Program-made: the position numbers and the translations under genes | Shown here: positions 35,039 through 43,543 of the stretch, in pieces | Position numbering within the stretch: the first letter of the stretch is position 1 | How the letters are laid out: every line of letters begins with the position of its first letter | From: CAWCUZ01 sp963798795 | Lineage (GTDB): Bacteria > Acidobacteriota > Vicinamibacteria > Vicinamibacterales > SCN-69-37 | DNA length: 64,000 nt | Direction of reading: 5' to 3' | Assembly: GCA_963798795.1 (NCBI GenBank) | Contig: CAWCUZ010000001.1 | Location: forward strand, 310,001 to 374,000 | Notes under the pieces: generated by a model | The model's input: the letters and a program-made list of their open reading frames with translations, nothing else | What the model was told of the DNA's origin: nothing | The model's database searches: none

Positions 35039-36581
35039 TCACTCGGCCCATCGGATGCCCGCTTCGTGCCGGGCCCGTCTGTACACTTTGACATATTCTC
35101 GGGCCGACGTCTCCCATGAGTGATCTCTGTCATGCCGCGACGCATCAGCACCTGCCACAACTCCGGTCTGCGTGCAACCGCAGCGCGTGCCGCAGTGTCT
35201 GCACGAGCGCGTCCGGCGTGGCGTCGCGGAATTTGAAACCATTGGCGCGCCGGGCGCGCGCGGTGTAGGGCTGCACCGTGTCATCGAGCCCGCCGACCGC
35301 GCGCACGACCGGCACCGTGCCGTAGCGCAGGCTGTACATCTGATTCAGTCCGCACGGCTCGAACAGCGACGGCATCAGGAACAGATCCGCGCCGGCTTCC
35401 ACGAGGTGGGCCAACGGCTCGTCGAATCCGATCGCGGCGCCGACGCGCGTCGGATGCGCTGCGGCCAGGGTCCGGAGCGCCTGCTCGTAGCGCGGCTCGC
35501 CGGTTCCGGCGAAAACCCAGCTCGCGTCCATCGTCACGAGGGCGGGCGCCGCCGCTTCGACGAGATCCAGGCCCTTCTGATCGACCAGCCGCGACACCAT
35601 GCCCACGAGCGGACGGGCCAGCGCGTCGTCGCCGATCGGCAGGCCGAAGCGTTCGAGGAGCGCACGCTTGCAGACGCGCTTTCCCTCCAGGTTCGCGGCG
35701 TCGTATCGCGCGGGAAGCAGCGGATCGGCTGCCGGGTTCCACACCTCCGTGTCGATCCCGTTGAGGATGCCGACGTACCGATCCGCCCGGGCGCGCAGCA
35801 CGCCGTCGAAGCCGAGCCCGAAGGCGGCGGTCTGGGTTTCGCGCGCGTACTGCGGGCTGACGGTCGTGAGGCAGTCGCTGTAGTTGATGCCGGTCTTCAG
35901 AAAGCTGAACTGGCTCCAGAACTCGCCGCCCTCCATCGTGAACATCTGCCAGTCGAGACCGAGGGCCGGAATCGTGTCGCGCGGAACGAGTCCCTGATAC
36001 GCCAGGTTGTGAATCGTGAACACCAGACCCGCCCGCGCCAGCCGCGGCCACCGCTGTGGCTCGAGGCGCAGCAGCGCCGGCGCCAGCCCTGCCTCCCAGT
36101 CGTGCGCGTGGACGACGTCGAAACGGTCGCCGGCGAGGTCGTGCTGCGCGAAATCGAGCGCCGCCCGGGTGAAGACGGCAAAGCGTTCCGCGTTGTCGGG
36201 ATAGTCGTGCCCGGCCGCGCCGTAGTAGCCGTCGCGGTCGAACAACTCGGCGCACTCGACGAACACGACACGGCGTCGCGTGGGAAGGCGCGCCACGTGC
36301 AGCACGACTTCGTGGTCCACCCGGCCCATCTGCACGCGCCGGACGTAGCGCTCGCCGGGCGGCGGCACGACGTTGCGGTACCGCGGCAGCGCCAGGGTGA
36401 CGTGGTGGCCCAACGCATCCAGGGCGGCCGGCAGGGCCGCGAGGACGTCGGCCAATCCGCCGGTCTTCGCCCACGGGGTCGCTTCGGAGGCCAGCATCAG
36501 GACGCCGAGGTGCGGCGTCCGGCCGGAGAGGCGCCACGGGCGCCGGTCCGAAGGATCGAGGCGTGTGCGGGGGGCGTCCAC
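35039..36581 (-). CDS. glgA: Glycogen synthase (GT5), two frameshifts near the C-terminus
   Basis: About 514 aa after restoring missing bases near 35157 and 35128. The ADP-glucose-binding KTGGLADVLAALP near the N-terminus, DVVHAHDWEAGLAPALL, LVGMVSRLVDQKGLDLV, and MPSLFEPCGLNQMYSLRYG are those of GlgA. It elongates alpha-1,4-glucan from ADP-glucose. After the breaks the tail resumes as SWETSAREYVKVYRRA. The GTG at 36581 is chosen because TATATT sits exactly 7 nt upstream; an in-frame TTG at 36590 would fall inside that -10. No other glycogen genes are in the window. Confidence 0.92.
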
Positions 36582-36588
36582 GACCGGC

Positions 36589-36594
36589 AATATA
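36589..36594 (-). promoter_or_regulatory. -10 element of glgA (TATATT, 7 nt before GTG)
   Basis: TATATT on the minus strand, then GCCGGTC, then the GTG start. The spacing predicts transcription starting at the start codon. The upstream carboxypeptidase gene ends at 36639. Confidence 0.6.
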
Positions 36595-36638
36595 GCGGAT
36601 TCCTCCGCGCCGGTTGTCTGGTGGGTGGTCGACCGGGC

Positions 36639-37595
36639 TCAGCGAATCGGAGTGCTGGGGAACGAATCGGGCACGAGACGCCCGCCGCCGTCGTCACCGA
36701 CCGGGCCCTCGGCTTGGCCGACGACCCAGTCGAACAGGTGCCGGGCCTCGGCGAAGCGCAAGGCGCTGTTGGCAGCCCCGAGGATTACGACGGCCACCTG
36801 GCTGCCCTGGGGCATCTGGAGCAGCGTGGCCAGGCAGTAGCCCGCCTTGCTGATGAAGCCGGTCTTGCCGCCGCGGACGTCCACGTCGGTCCCCAGCAAC
36901 TTGTTCGTGCTGTGCACGGTGAAGGCCCGCCGCGTGGTGTGCGCGGTGTACTCCTGCGTCCGCATGATCGGACCGAGCCGCTGGTCGGTGACCGCCAGGC
37001 CGATCAATTGCGAGATGTCGTAGGCGCTCGAGACGCTGCGCGCGTCGAGGCCGGCCGGATCCGCGTAGTGCGTGCTCGTCAGCCCGAGCAGCTTCGCCAT
37101 CCCGTTCATGCGCGTTACGAACGCAGTCGTGCCGCCCTTCGAGGTCCGCGCCAGCACGCGCGCGGCGGCGTTGTCCGAGGCGATCAGCGCCAGATGCAGC
37201 ACCGTGTCCCACGACACCACGTCGCCCGACCGCAGGTAGGTCACCGAGGCGTTGCGCACGTCGGAGCGCGTCACAGTGACCCGATGATCGAGATCGGGAT
37301 TGTCGGCGATGAACGTCACCGCCGTCATGATCTTCGTCAGACTGGCGACCGGACGCTGGGCGTAGGAATTCTCTTCCCAGATCACCTGGTTGGTCGTCGG
37401 GTTGTAAATGATCGCCGCGGCGGCCCGGACGTCGGGCACCAGATTGCCGAGCAGGTCACGCTTGAAATGTGCGGCCGTGGCCGCCCGGCTCGACCGGCTC
37501 TGCGCCGCCGACGCCGAGACGAACGTGACGGACACCGCCATGACAGCGGCGAGCGCCAGCACCCGCAATCGGAACGTCCGTTCCCCTTCCCGCAC
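36639..37595 (-). CDS. D-alanyl-D-alanine carboxypeptidase (peptidase S11)
   Basis: 318 aa. A signal peptide (LRVLALAAVMAVSVTFVSASAAQ) precedes the penicillin-binding fold with SxxK (SLTK), SxN (SDN) and KTG (GGKTGF). These enzymes trim the last D-alanine from peptidoglycan stem peptides in the periplasm. There is no C-terminal amphipathic membrane anchor as in DacA of E. coli, so it may be PbpG-like. A GGAGGGGAA stretch just before the GTG at 37595 is a strong ribosome site. Confidence 0.93.
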   Translation of the reverse strand: MREGERTFRLRVLALAAVMAVSVTFVSASAAQSRSSRAATAAHFKRDLLGNLVPDVRAAAAIIYNPTTNQVIWEENSYAQRPVASLTKIMTAVTFIADNPDLDHRVTVTRSDVRNASVTYLRSGDVVSWDTVLHLALIASDNAAARVLARTSKGGTTAFVTRMNGMAKLLGLTSTHYADPAGLDARSVSSAYDISQLIGLAVTDQRLGPIMRTQEYTAHTTRRAFTVHSTNKLLGTDVDVRGGKTGFISKAGYCLATLLQMPQGSQVAVVILGAANSALRFAEARHLFDWVVGQAEGPVGDDGGGRLVPDSFPSTPIR

Positions 37596-37826
37596 TTCCC
37601 CTCCAGATGGCTGCAGACTTCAAAACTGTGATCGAAATGCCGGTCCGGCGGTTCGTCAACGCCGAAAGGCGGCCTATCGTAGCATCACAAGTCCAGCGGC
37701 TACAATGACTAACAGCGACTTGCGGTCCCCGGCCGCTCTTGGCGAAGCCGGCCTGGGGGCAGGTGACCCATCGGATCACTCCGGCTGGCCGATGTATCGG
37801 CCGGCGTCAGACAGGTACTTAGTGCC

Positions 37827-38405
37827 ATGACCGACGATACCCGTCAGTTCGCCCTCGAGGAGTTTCGAGCCCTGCGGGCCACCATCCGGGAGCGCGGTAC
37901 CGCTCGCCTGTGGCTGGCGCTCACGGCATTCGTGTCATGGGGCGCGCTGAGCGGCGCCGCGCACGCTCTGTTTCTTCCGCTGCTCACACTGACCTCCCTG
38001 CTGATCCTGTTCGCGGGGTTCGAAATCGTCTTTGCGGCCCACGTCGGCGTGGAACGCATCGGGCGCTATCTGCACGTCCACTACGAACCGACCGAGGGGC
38101 TGCCCGCGTGGGAGCATGCCGTCGCCCGGCTCGTCGCAACCGCCCCTCTCGAGCGGTCGCGTGTCGACCCGTTGCTCGCCTGGCCGTTCCTGCTGGCGGT
38201 GATGCTGAACTTCGTTTCGGCGGCGGCTCTGGTTGCGGCAGCGGTCCTCCGTCCGTGGCCACTCCCAGTCGAGATCGGCGTCCTCGCCCTGCTGCACGGA
38301 CTGGTCGTCCTCCGCATCCTTCAGGCGCAGCGGTTCGCCAGGCGACAGCGGCAGCGCGATCTCGAGGCCTTCGAGCGCGCCGCTGGAGTGACCCCACGCG
38401 AATGA
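37827..38405 (+). CDS. Unknown membrane protein, four predicted helices
   Basis: 192 aa. I do not recognise the family. Two hydrophobic hairpins are visible, residues about 28-70 (LWLALTAFVSWGALSGAAHA, LLTLTSLLILFAGFEIVFAA) and 115-163 (WPFLLAVMLNFVSAAALVAA, IGVLALLHGLVVLRIL), with a charged N-terminus and a basic C-terminal tail. The stretch YLHVHYEPTEGLPAWEH between the hairpins could be a cytoplasmic loop. The gene stands alone, divergent from the carboxypeptidase across 231 bp, with no close downstream partner. Confidence 0.75.
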   Translation: MTDDTRQFALEEFRALRATIRERGTARLWLALTAFVSWGALSGAAHALFLPLLTLTSLLILFAGFEIVFAAHVGVERIGRYLHVHYEPTEGLPAWEHAVARLVATAPLERSRVDPLLAWPFLLAVMLNFVSAAALVAAAVLRPWPLPVEIGVLALLHGLVVLRILQAQRFARRQRQRDLEAFERAAGVTPRE

Positions 38406-38618
38406 CGCCCGCCGGCGGCGCCGATCCAAGGATTTGGTGGGGGCAATCCAAGCGGATTCGCGATCACGAGACGAGCGTGCTCACAAAACAGGAGGCGGTA
38501 CTGCAAAGATTGCCAGGAATGCGCAACAAACCCGGGCGAGTGCAGCTCTGTTCTTTCGGTCCTGGACTACGTTCCCAGCGGCATGTGACTTGCTTGACCG
38601 CTGTTCAGGTTCAAGGCC

Positions 38619-38828
38619 ATGAGTCTCGTTCGACTCCTCGGGTTCACCACGATGACCTGCGGCTGCGTGTCCGGCCGCTATCGTGAGGTGGGAACGAACC
38701 GCGAAATCACCTACATCGAAGAAAAGGGTTCGTCCTGCGGCCACTCGGGCCACCAGCGCAATCAGCCGGTCAGCCCCGATCGCGTCGCGCACGGGTTCAG
38801 TGGCGTGGACGACGTCCGCGCGTCCTGA
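38619..38828 (+). CDS. Small Cys/His-rich protein of unknown function
   Basis: 69 aa. Cysteines at 14 and 16 and C40, H42 and H45 (TCGCVSGRYREV and GSSCGHSGHQRNQ) form a plausible zinc site, and the middle (NREITYIEEKG) looks protein-like. ATG at 38653 (MTCGC) is an alternative start. There is no clear ribosome site. TTGACC occurs about 25 bp upstream. The codon use and metal-like spacing make it more convincing than random frames, but it remains a prediction. Confidence 0.5.
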   Translation: MSLVRLLGFTTMTCGCVSGRYREVGTNREITYIEEKGSSCGHSGHQRNQPVSPDRVAHGFSGVDDVRAS

Positions 38829-38959
38829 GGTCCGCCCCGCGCGGCTCTCGCCGCGTCCCTGCGCGGCGTGCACCGTTTTTCACACCTTCCAGTCATCGCC
38901 GGCCCCGTGCCGGTGCGCCATCTGTACTCGGCCCGGATTGGAGCCGAGAAGCCTTACGC

Positions 38960-39928
38960 ATGGCGCTGGCGCTGAAAACCTCGAGGCCGGAGCGTCCGGC
39001 CGTGGACATGAGGGTGGGCCGGTCGCGCGTGCGTTTCTACCGCGGCGATTGCGTGGCGGTGGTCGCGTCCCTTCCTCCGCAATCGATCGGCGTCGTCGTG
39101 ACCTCGCCCCCGTACAACCTCGGGGTGAAGTACCGCAGCTATCGCGACGACCTGCCCCGCACCGAGTACCTGAACTGGACGGATCGCTGGATTCGGGTCG
39201 CGTCGAAGGCTATTGCCGATCGAGGGTCGCTGTTTCTCAACGTCGGCGCCAAACCGACCGATCCGTGGATTCCGCTCGAGGTGGCCCAGGTCGCCCGCCG
39301 CTACTTCAAGCTGCAGAACACGATTCATTGGGTGAAGTCGATCGCCATCGACCGCGAATCGGCCGGCAGCGCCGCCGGTCTCGACCATGACGTCGCCGTC
39401 GGCCACTACAAGCCGATCAACAGCGACCGGTTCGTCAACGACTGCCACGAGTTCATCTTTCACTTCTCCCCGGGCGGACGGACGCCGCTGGATCGGCGCG
39501 CCGTCGGCGTGCCCTATCAGGACCGGTCGAACGTGACGCGGTGGGCGAGCGCCGGCCAGGGGCTGCGGTGTCGCGGAAACACCTGGTTCATTCCGTACGA
39601 AACGATTCAGAGCCGCGATCGGGATCGTCCCCACCCGGCATCCTTCCCACCCCGAGTGCCGGAGCAGTGTCTCCGCCTCCACGGGCTCGACCGGGCCGGC
39701 GTCGTCCTCGACCCCTTCATGGGACTCGGCAACACGGCCATCGCGGCCGTCCGGCTGGGGCTTGACTTCGTGGGGGTCGACCTGGACGCGGAGTACCTGG
39801 ACGAGGCCGTGGAGCGGGTGCGGGCGGAGGCGTCGGAACGATCGGAGGTTACGCCCCTCCCTTTTTCGAGGCGGGTTTCAGCTCGTAGTGGTTCTGGTAG
39901 TCGAGCCGCCCCACGTCGGGGTGATTGA
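38960..39928 (+). CDS. Site-specific DNA methyltransferase (N4-cytosine/N6-adenine, beta-type order)
   Basis: 322 aa. The catalytic motif IV is VVTSPPYNLGV near residue 50 and the SAM-binding motif I is LDPFMGLGNTAIAAV near 255, so IV precedes I as in beta-class enzymes; SPPY favours N4-cytosine. The region between (NTWFIPYETIQSRDRDRPHP) fits the motif III/X area. No restriction endonuclease gene adjoins it. Its last 80 nt overlap the convergent VWFA gene. A terminal Ser/Arg-rich tail after about residue 300 is probably non-conserved. ATG start; weak ribosome site. Confidence 0.9.
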   Translation: MALALKTSRPERPAVDMRVGRSRVRFYRGDCVAVVASLPPQSIGVVVTSPPYNLGVKYRSYRDDLPRTEYLNWTDRWIRVASKAIADRGSLFLNVGAKPTDPWIPLEVAQVARRYFKLQNTIHWVKSIAIDRESAGSAAGLDHDVAVGHYKPINSDRFVNDCHEFIFHFSPGGRTPLDRRAVGVPYQDRSNVTRWASAGQGLRCRGNTWFIPYETIQSRDRDRPHPASFPPRVPEQCLRLHGLDRAGVVLDPFMGLGNTAIAAVRLGLDFVGVDLDAEYLDEAVERVRAEASERSEVTPLPFSRRVSARSGSGSRAAPRRGD

Positions 39929-41153
39929 CGCGTATCTCGACCTTGCGCGAGCGTCGGAGCGGATCGGGATTGCTCGAGTTGTAGCCGATGATGTAGTAGT
40001 CGCTCATCAGCACGTCGACTTCCTTGAGCCCTTTCACCAGGTCGTTGCGGTTGACGAAGGCCTTGCCGCCCGTCTCGTCAGCCAGCACGCGCAGTGAGCT
40101 CTGGGTTTCGAGGACGAAGTCGCGCCATTCGTCGGCCGTGAGATCCTCGTCGATGTCCGGCCCCGCGATCAGGCCTCGCGGGTCGAAGGTGAAGAACATC
40201 GTGTTGGCCCGGACCGCGGCGCGGGTCAGCTCTGCCAGCTCGCGGACCAGATCGATCTCCGAAAACTGCTCCCCCTGGTGCTGGAACGGATCTTCGTACG
40301 CGAGCGGATCGAAGTGCGCCTGCGTCGGGTTGGTGCCGTTCGGGTCGGGCGTCGTGGCGTATTGCTGCTGCTCGAACTGGTAGCGCGAGTCTTTGAACGG
40401 ATTGAAGTCGTAGCCGCCGCTGATGAAGATGAACGCCTTGCTGCGGTTCGGAATGTGCTCGAGCTGCCCGAGTAGGTCGTACGCGGTCGAGAACGCCACA
40501 TTGACGTTGTACCGGAGAAGCTGCGGGCCCTGGGACGTGGTCGGCATGTGGATGATGTCGGTCGGGTTCAGTCCCCCGCCCATGAACTTGCCTCTCGCTT
40601 CCTCGAGCCGATCGCGGTCGTACGTCAGGTTGACTTCGATTCCCGAGTACCCGGTCGAGACGATGGCGATCTGGTCGCCCTCGTGGACGAGGTTGTCCCT
40701 GATATCCGTGATGAACTTGCGAACCTGCGGCGTCAGCTTGGCCGGGATGTGCAGGTCGTCGATGAAGACGACGAAGATCCGGCCCGACGCGGTCTCGCGC
40801 GGCTTGGGGGGCATGATGAGCCCCTCGGTCCGCCGCGGCGCCGGGGTTTCGGCGACCGATGTCACACCGCGCCCGTTTCGGAAGTAGTTGAAGTACTCGA
40901 CCGTCTGCCGGACGCCGTCCTCGAAGACCTGAAAGTCCTTCTTCGTCAGGTCCGAGATGAAGGTGCCCTTCTTGTCGAACACCTTCACGTCGCGCGAGAC
41001 GTAGTTAGCGGTCGCCCGGAAGGTCGTCTGGCCGCTCGTCGGCGTCTGGGCCGGCGGGGTCTGGCCCGCCAGCAGAATCGCCGACGCGGCTGTCAGGGCG
41101 CTCGACAGCAGGGCCACTCTCGTCGCCAGCGAGCGCGTCGTCGCCTTCTTCAT
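39849..41153 (-). CDS. Secreted VWFA-related protein of the acidobacterial type
   Basis: 434 aa. Signal peptide (KKATTRSLATRVALLSSALTA), an N-terminal Ig-like region (VKVFDKKGTFISDLTKKDFQ, VFEDGVRQ) and a von Willebrand A-like domain (RIFVVFIDDLHIP, KAFIFISGGYDF) ending DYYIIGYNSSNPDPLRRSRK. This layout matches a VWFA-related family expanded in Acidobacteria. The MIDAS-like loop is FIDDLH rather than DxSxS. Function unknown, probably adhesion or envelope. A GAGGA 8 nt before the ATG at 41153 supports the start; an upstream ATG at 41177 is possible. It overlaps the preceding gene by 149 nt. Confidence 0.88.
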   Translation of the reverse strand: MKKATTRSLATRVALLSSALTAASAILLAGQTPPAQTPTSGQTTFRATANYVSRDVKVFDKKGTFISDLTKKDFQVFEDGVRQTVEYFNYFRNGRGVTSVAETPAPRRTEGLIMPPKPRETASGRIFVVFIDDLHIPAKLTPQVRKFITDIRDNLVHEGDQIAIVSTGYSGIEVNLTYDRDRLEEARGKFMGGGLNPTDIIHMPTTSQGPQLLRYNVNVAFSTAYDLLGQLEHIPNRSKAFIFISGGYDFNPFKDSRYQFEQQQYATTPDPNGTNPTQAHFDPLAYEDPFQHQGEQFSEIDLVRELAELTRAAVRANTMFFTFDPRGLIAGPDIDEDLTADEWRDFVLETQSSLRVLADETGGKAFVNRNDLVKGLKEVDVLMSDYYIIGYNSSNPDPLRRSRKVEIRVNHPDVGRLDYQNHYELKPASKKGGA

Positions 41154-41856
41154 CGTTGAAGTCCTCAACGTCTTCAATTATGGCAGATGACCCCGCCGAG
41201 CTGGCGTCGGCTTCTGCGGAAGGGGCGGCGGAATCCTCGGGCCCGGCGGGCCGCCGCCGGCCGCCTCGCCGGCCGCGCCGACGAGCCGGCAACTCCCGGG
41301 CGACCGCGGTCCACTCCGCGTCCGCGGCGTTCAGGCCCGTCTTGACGGCGTCGGCATCGACCCACTCATCTGGGTTCAGACGCGTCACGCGCTCCGTCAG
41401 CCGGGCGCGCTCATCCGGCGTCCGCGCGCGCCGGGCGATTCGCTGCAGCAGGTCCTCGTAGCGTTCCCGGACGGCGGCCGCATCGCGGGCGCCCAGGACC
41501 CGCCCGAGGACCGATTCATCCTCGAGTTGCGGCTCGGCTCGCGGCGCCGGCCGGGCGGCGCCCGCCGGCGCCGCCGAGCGGCTCCCGCCCCGGCGCGGCT
41601 CGCGGGCTTCCGCCCGTTGCACCACGTCCGGCTCGCGGACGAGGCTCGTCCAATCGAACGTCAAGTCCGGGTGCGTGTGTTCCAGGGCTTCGGTGACTTC
41701 GGGGTCGAAGGGCCTGCGACCGATCTTCACATGGGCCGGCGAATGGAACATGTAGAGGACGCGGGTCTTCGACGATCCCTGTCCCGGCCGGTAGACGTGC
41801 ATCACAAACGTGTTCTCGTAACCGCGCTTGTCACGTGTGCAGCGGATGAACGGCAA
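41005..41856 (-). CDS. Unknown protein with conserved-looking N-terminus and acidic tail
   Basis: 283 aa. Not recognised. Residues 1-75 look constrained (PFIRCTRDKRGYENTFVMHV, VLYMFHSPAHVKIGRRPFD). The middle has an Arg-rich stretch (ARRRGRRGGRRRPAG) and the last 70 residues are acidic and disordered. The TTG start follows an in-frame stop and an AGAGG ribosome site, 6 nt after the preceding gene. The 149-nt same-strand overlap with the VWFA gene is odd; a one-base error near 41170-41200 would allow an earlier stop, at TGA 41174. Confidence 0.65.
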   Translation of the reverse strand: MPFIRCTRDKRGYENTFVMHVYRPGQGSSKTRVLYMFHSPAHVKIGRRPFDPEVTEALEHTHPDLTFDWTSLVREPDVVQRAEAREPRRGGSRSAAPAGAARPAPRAEPQLEDESVLGRVLGARDAAAVRERYEDLLQRIARRARTPDERARLTERVTRLNPDEWVDADAVKTGLNAADAEWTAVARELPARRRGRRGGRRRPAGPEDSAAPSAEADASSAGSSAIIEDVEDFNDEEGDDALAGDESGPAVERPDSRVGDSAGGPDPAGPDADERPDDLPGDR

Positions 41857-41862
41857 TGCGCA

Positions 41863-42468
41863 CTACCTCTTCTTCTTGCCCTTCCTCGACGCGGCAGCCG
41901 GTTTCGCCGTTCTTGCGCCCTTCCCTTTCGGCTTGGCGGGCCGGGCGCGCGCGGCGGTCCGTACCGCTTTCGCCGGCCTGGCCGGCTTCGCCCTGGGCGC
42001 ACGCTTCGCTGCCGCAGGCTTGCGGTCGGGCTTCGGCCGGCCCGCCGCCGACGGATCGTGGAACACACGGACGAGGTCGAAACCCTCGGAGAGGCCTCGA
42101 TACGACCAGATTTCCGCGGCCCGCACGGCGTGCACCTCCGACAACCGCCTGGCGGTCTCGGTAGCGCTCACCGGGACGTACAGGTGAAACGGCACCCGTG
42201 CCTTCGAGTATGGCACCCATTCGGCCATGACCTCGAGGTAGTTCACCGATTCGCCGGTTTCCACCTCGACGATGCCCGCCACCCGGCGGGCCGTCATGAG
42301 CACGAGGTCCGGAAAAGCGGTGCTCTGGCCGATCTTGACCGGAGCCACCTGCTCGTCGCCGACGTTGATTTCGACGTCGTGCTTCTTCTTGTACCGGGCC
42401 TGAAGAAACCGAATGAGCCGGTCGTGCTCGAGTTGCTCGCGAACCGGGCGAACGAAGATGGGTGACAC
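41863..42468 (-). CDS. PD-(D/E)XK-like protein with H1-like basic tail
   Basis: 201 aa. I do not know a named family. Residues 53-70 read FPDLVLM, a short loop, and GIVEVET: a P-D then E-x-E arrangement (D54, E68, E70) like the catalytic core of PD-(D/E)XK nucleases. Residues 145-201 are Lys/Arg/Ala/Pro-rich (KPARPAKAVRTAARARPAK), like histone H1 tails, suggesting nucleic-acid contact. GTG start with GGAGG 6 nt before it. First of a three-gene unit with the unknown gene and VWFA gene. The nuclease idea is inference. Confidence 0.65.
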   Translation of the reverse strand: MSPIFVRPVREQLEHDRLIRFLQARYKKKHDVEINVGDEQVAPVKIGQSTAFPDLVLMTARRVAGIVEVETGESVNYLEVMAEWVPYSKARVPFHLYVPVSATETARRLSEVHAVRAAEIWSYRGLSEGFDLVRVFHDPSAAGRPKPDRKPAAAKRAPRAKPARPAKAVRTAARARPAKPKGKGARTAKPAAASRKGKKKR

Positions 42469-42583
42469 GCGGCCTCCGCGCGGCAGTTAGGTCGCATGCC
42501 AGAGCGGGGACAACCACCCGCTTGGCAACAGGATAAAGCCCCGTATCGTAACACTTCTGCGACGATCCGCCGGCACGCGCTTG

Positions 42584-42589
42584 TACAAT
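42584..42589 (+). promoter_or_regulatory. -10 element of arginase (TACAAT, 6 nt before GTG)
   Basis: TACAAT followed by TCTCGC and the GTG start. There is no room for a leader or Shine-Dalgarno. The site lies in a 127-bp divergent region with the PD-(D/E)XK-like gene. Confidence 0.6.
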
Positions 42590-42595
42590 TCTCGC

Positions 42596-43510
42596 GTGAC
42601 GACAAGGACCGTGCAGATTGTCGGAGTCCCGCTCGATTTGGGGGGCGGCCGCCGGGGCGTCGACATGGGGCCGTCCGCCCTGCGAATCGCTGGGATCGGC
42701 GAGCGGCTGACCGCGCTGGGGTTTTCGGTGGCCGACAAGGGCGACCTGCCTGCCCCGATCGCCGAGACCCAGGCGGAGCGTGATCCTCGCAAGAAATACA
42801 TCCGGGACATCGCGCGGGTCTGCCAGAAGCTCTATCAGCAGGTCTATCAGTCGCTCCAGGAGGGCGCGCTCCCGATCGTGCTGGGCGGCGACCATTCCCT
42901 CGCCGCGGGATCGGTCGGCGCGTCAGCCGATTTCGCCGCGTCCCGGGGATCGGAGATTGGTCTGCTCTGGGTGGACGCTCACGGCGACATGAACACGCCG
43001 GCCACGACGACGAGCGGCAACGTCCACGGCATGCCGCTCGCGGCGCTCGTCGGCACCGAGCCGGCCGAGCTCGCCCGCATCGGACAGCGCGCGCCGAAGG
43101 TGCGCGCCGAGAAGACCTGCCTCATCGGCGTCCGCAACCTGGACGATCTGGAAAAGACGCAGATCCGTGAGGCCGGCGTGCACGTGTTCACGATGAAGGA
43201 CATCGACCAGCATGGCGTTGCCGTCGTCATGAAGCGCGCGCTCGCGCTGGCCGGCAAAGGCACCATGGGCATTCATGTCTCGTTCGATCTCGACGTCTGC
43301 GATCCGGCGATTGCACCTGGGGTCGGCACGCCGGTCAAAGGGGGGCTCGACTATCGCGAGGCGCACACGGTGATGGAAATGGTGGCGGATTCCGGCAAGT
43401 TGATGGCGCTCGACCTGGTCGAGGTCAATCCGATTCTCGACTCCCAGAACCAGACGGCCATCCTTGGTGCCGAGCTGGCGCAGTCGGCGATCGGCAAGCG
43501 CATCTTGTAG
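42596..43510 (+). CDS. rocF: Arginase
   Basis: 304 aa. All three binuclear manganese motifs are present: GGDHSLAAGS, DAHGDMNTP and SFDLDVCDPAIAPGVGTP. The length and EVNPILD tail point to arginase rather than agmatinase or formiminoglutamase. It hydrolyses arginine to ornithine and urea. The GTG at 42596 gives TTRTVQIVGVPLDLGGG, and TACAAT 6 nt upstream suggests a leaderless message. No urease or ornithine aminotransferase genes lie nearby. It converges with the duplicated-domain secreted protein. Confidence 0.94.
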   Translation: MTTRTVQIVGVPLDLGGGRRGVDMGPSALRIAGIGERLTALGFSVADKGDLPAPIAETQAERDPRKKYIRDIARVCQKLYQQVYQSLQEGALPIVLGGDHSLAAGSVGASADFAASRGSEIGLLWVDAHGDMNTPATTTSGNVHGMPLAALVGTEPAELARIGQRAPKVRAEKTCLIGVRNLDDLEKTQIREAGVHVFTMKDIDQHGVAVVMKRALALAGKGTMGIHVSFDLDVCDPAIAPGVGTPVKGGLDYREAHTVMEMVADSGKLMALDLVEVNPILDSQNQTAILGAELAQSAIGKRIL

Positions 43511-43543
43511 GCGGCCCCGCCGGCGTCCCGCCGAACCGGCCAC

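Noticed and set aside
38960..42468. Single multi-gene defence system spanning methyltransferase, VWFA and two unknown genes
   Set aside because: The methyltransferase is convergent to the others and the VWFA protein has a signal peptide, so the set does not act in one compartment; only the PD-(D/E)XK-like gene is kept as a separate lead.
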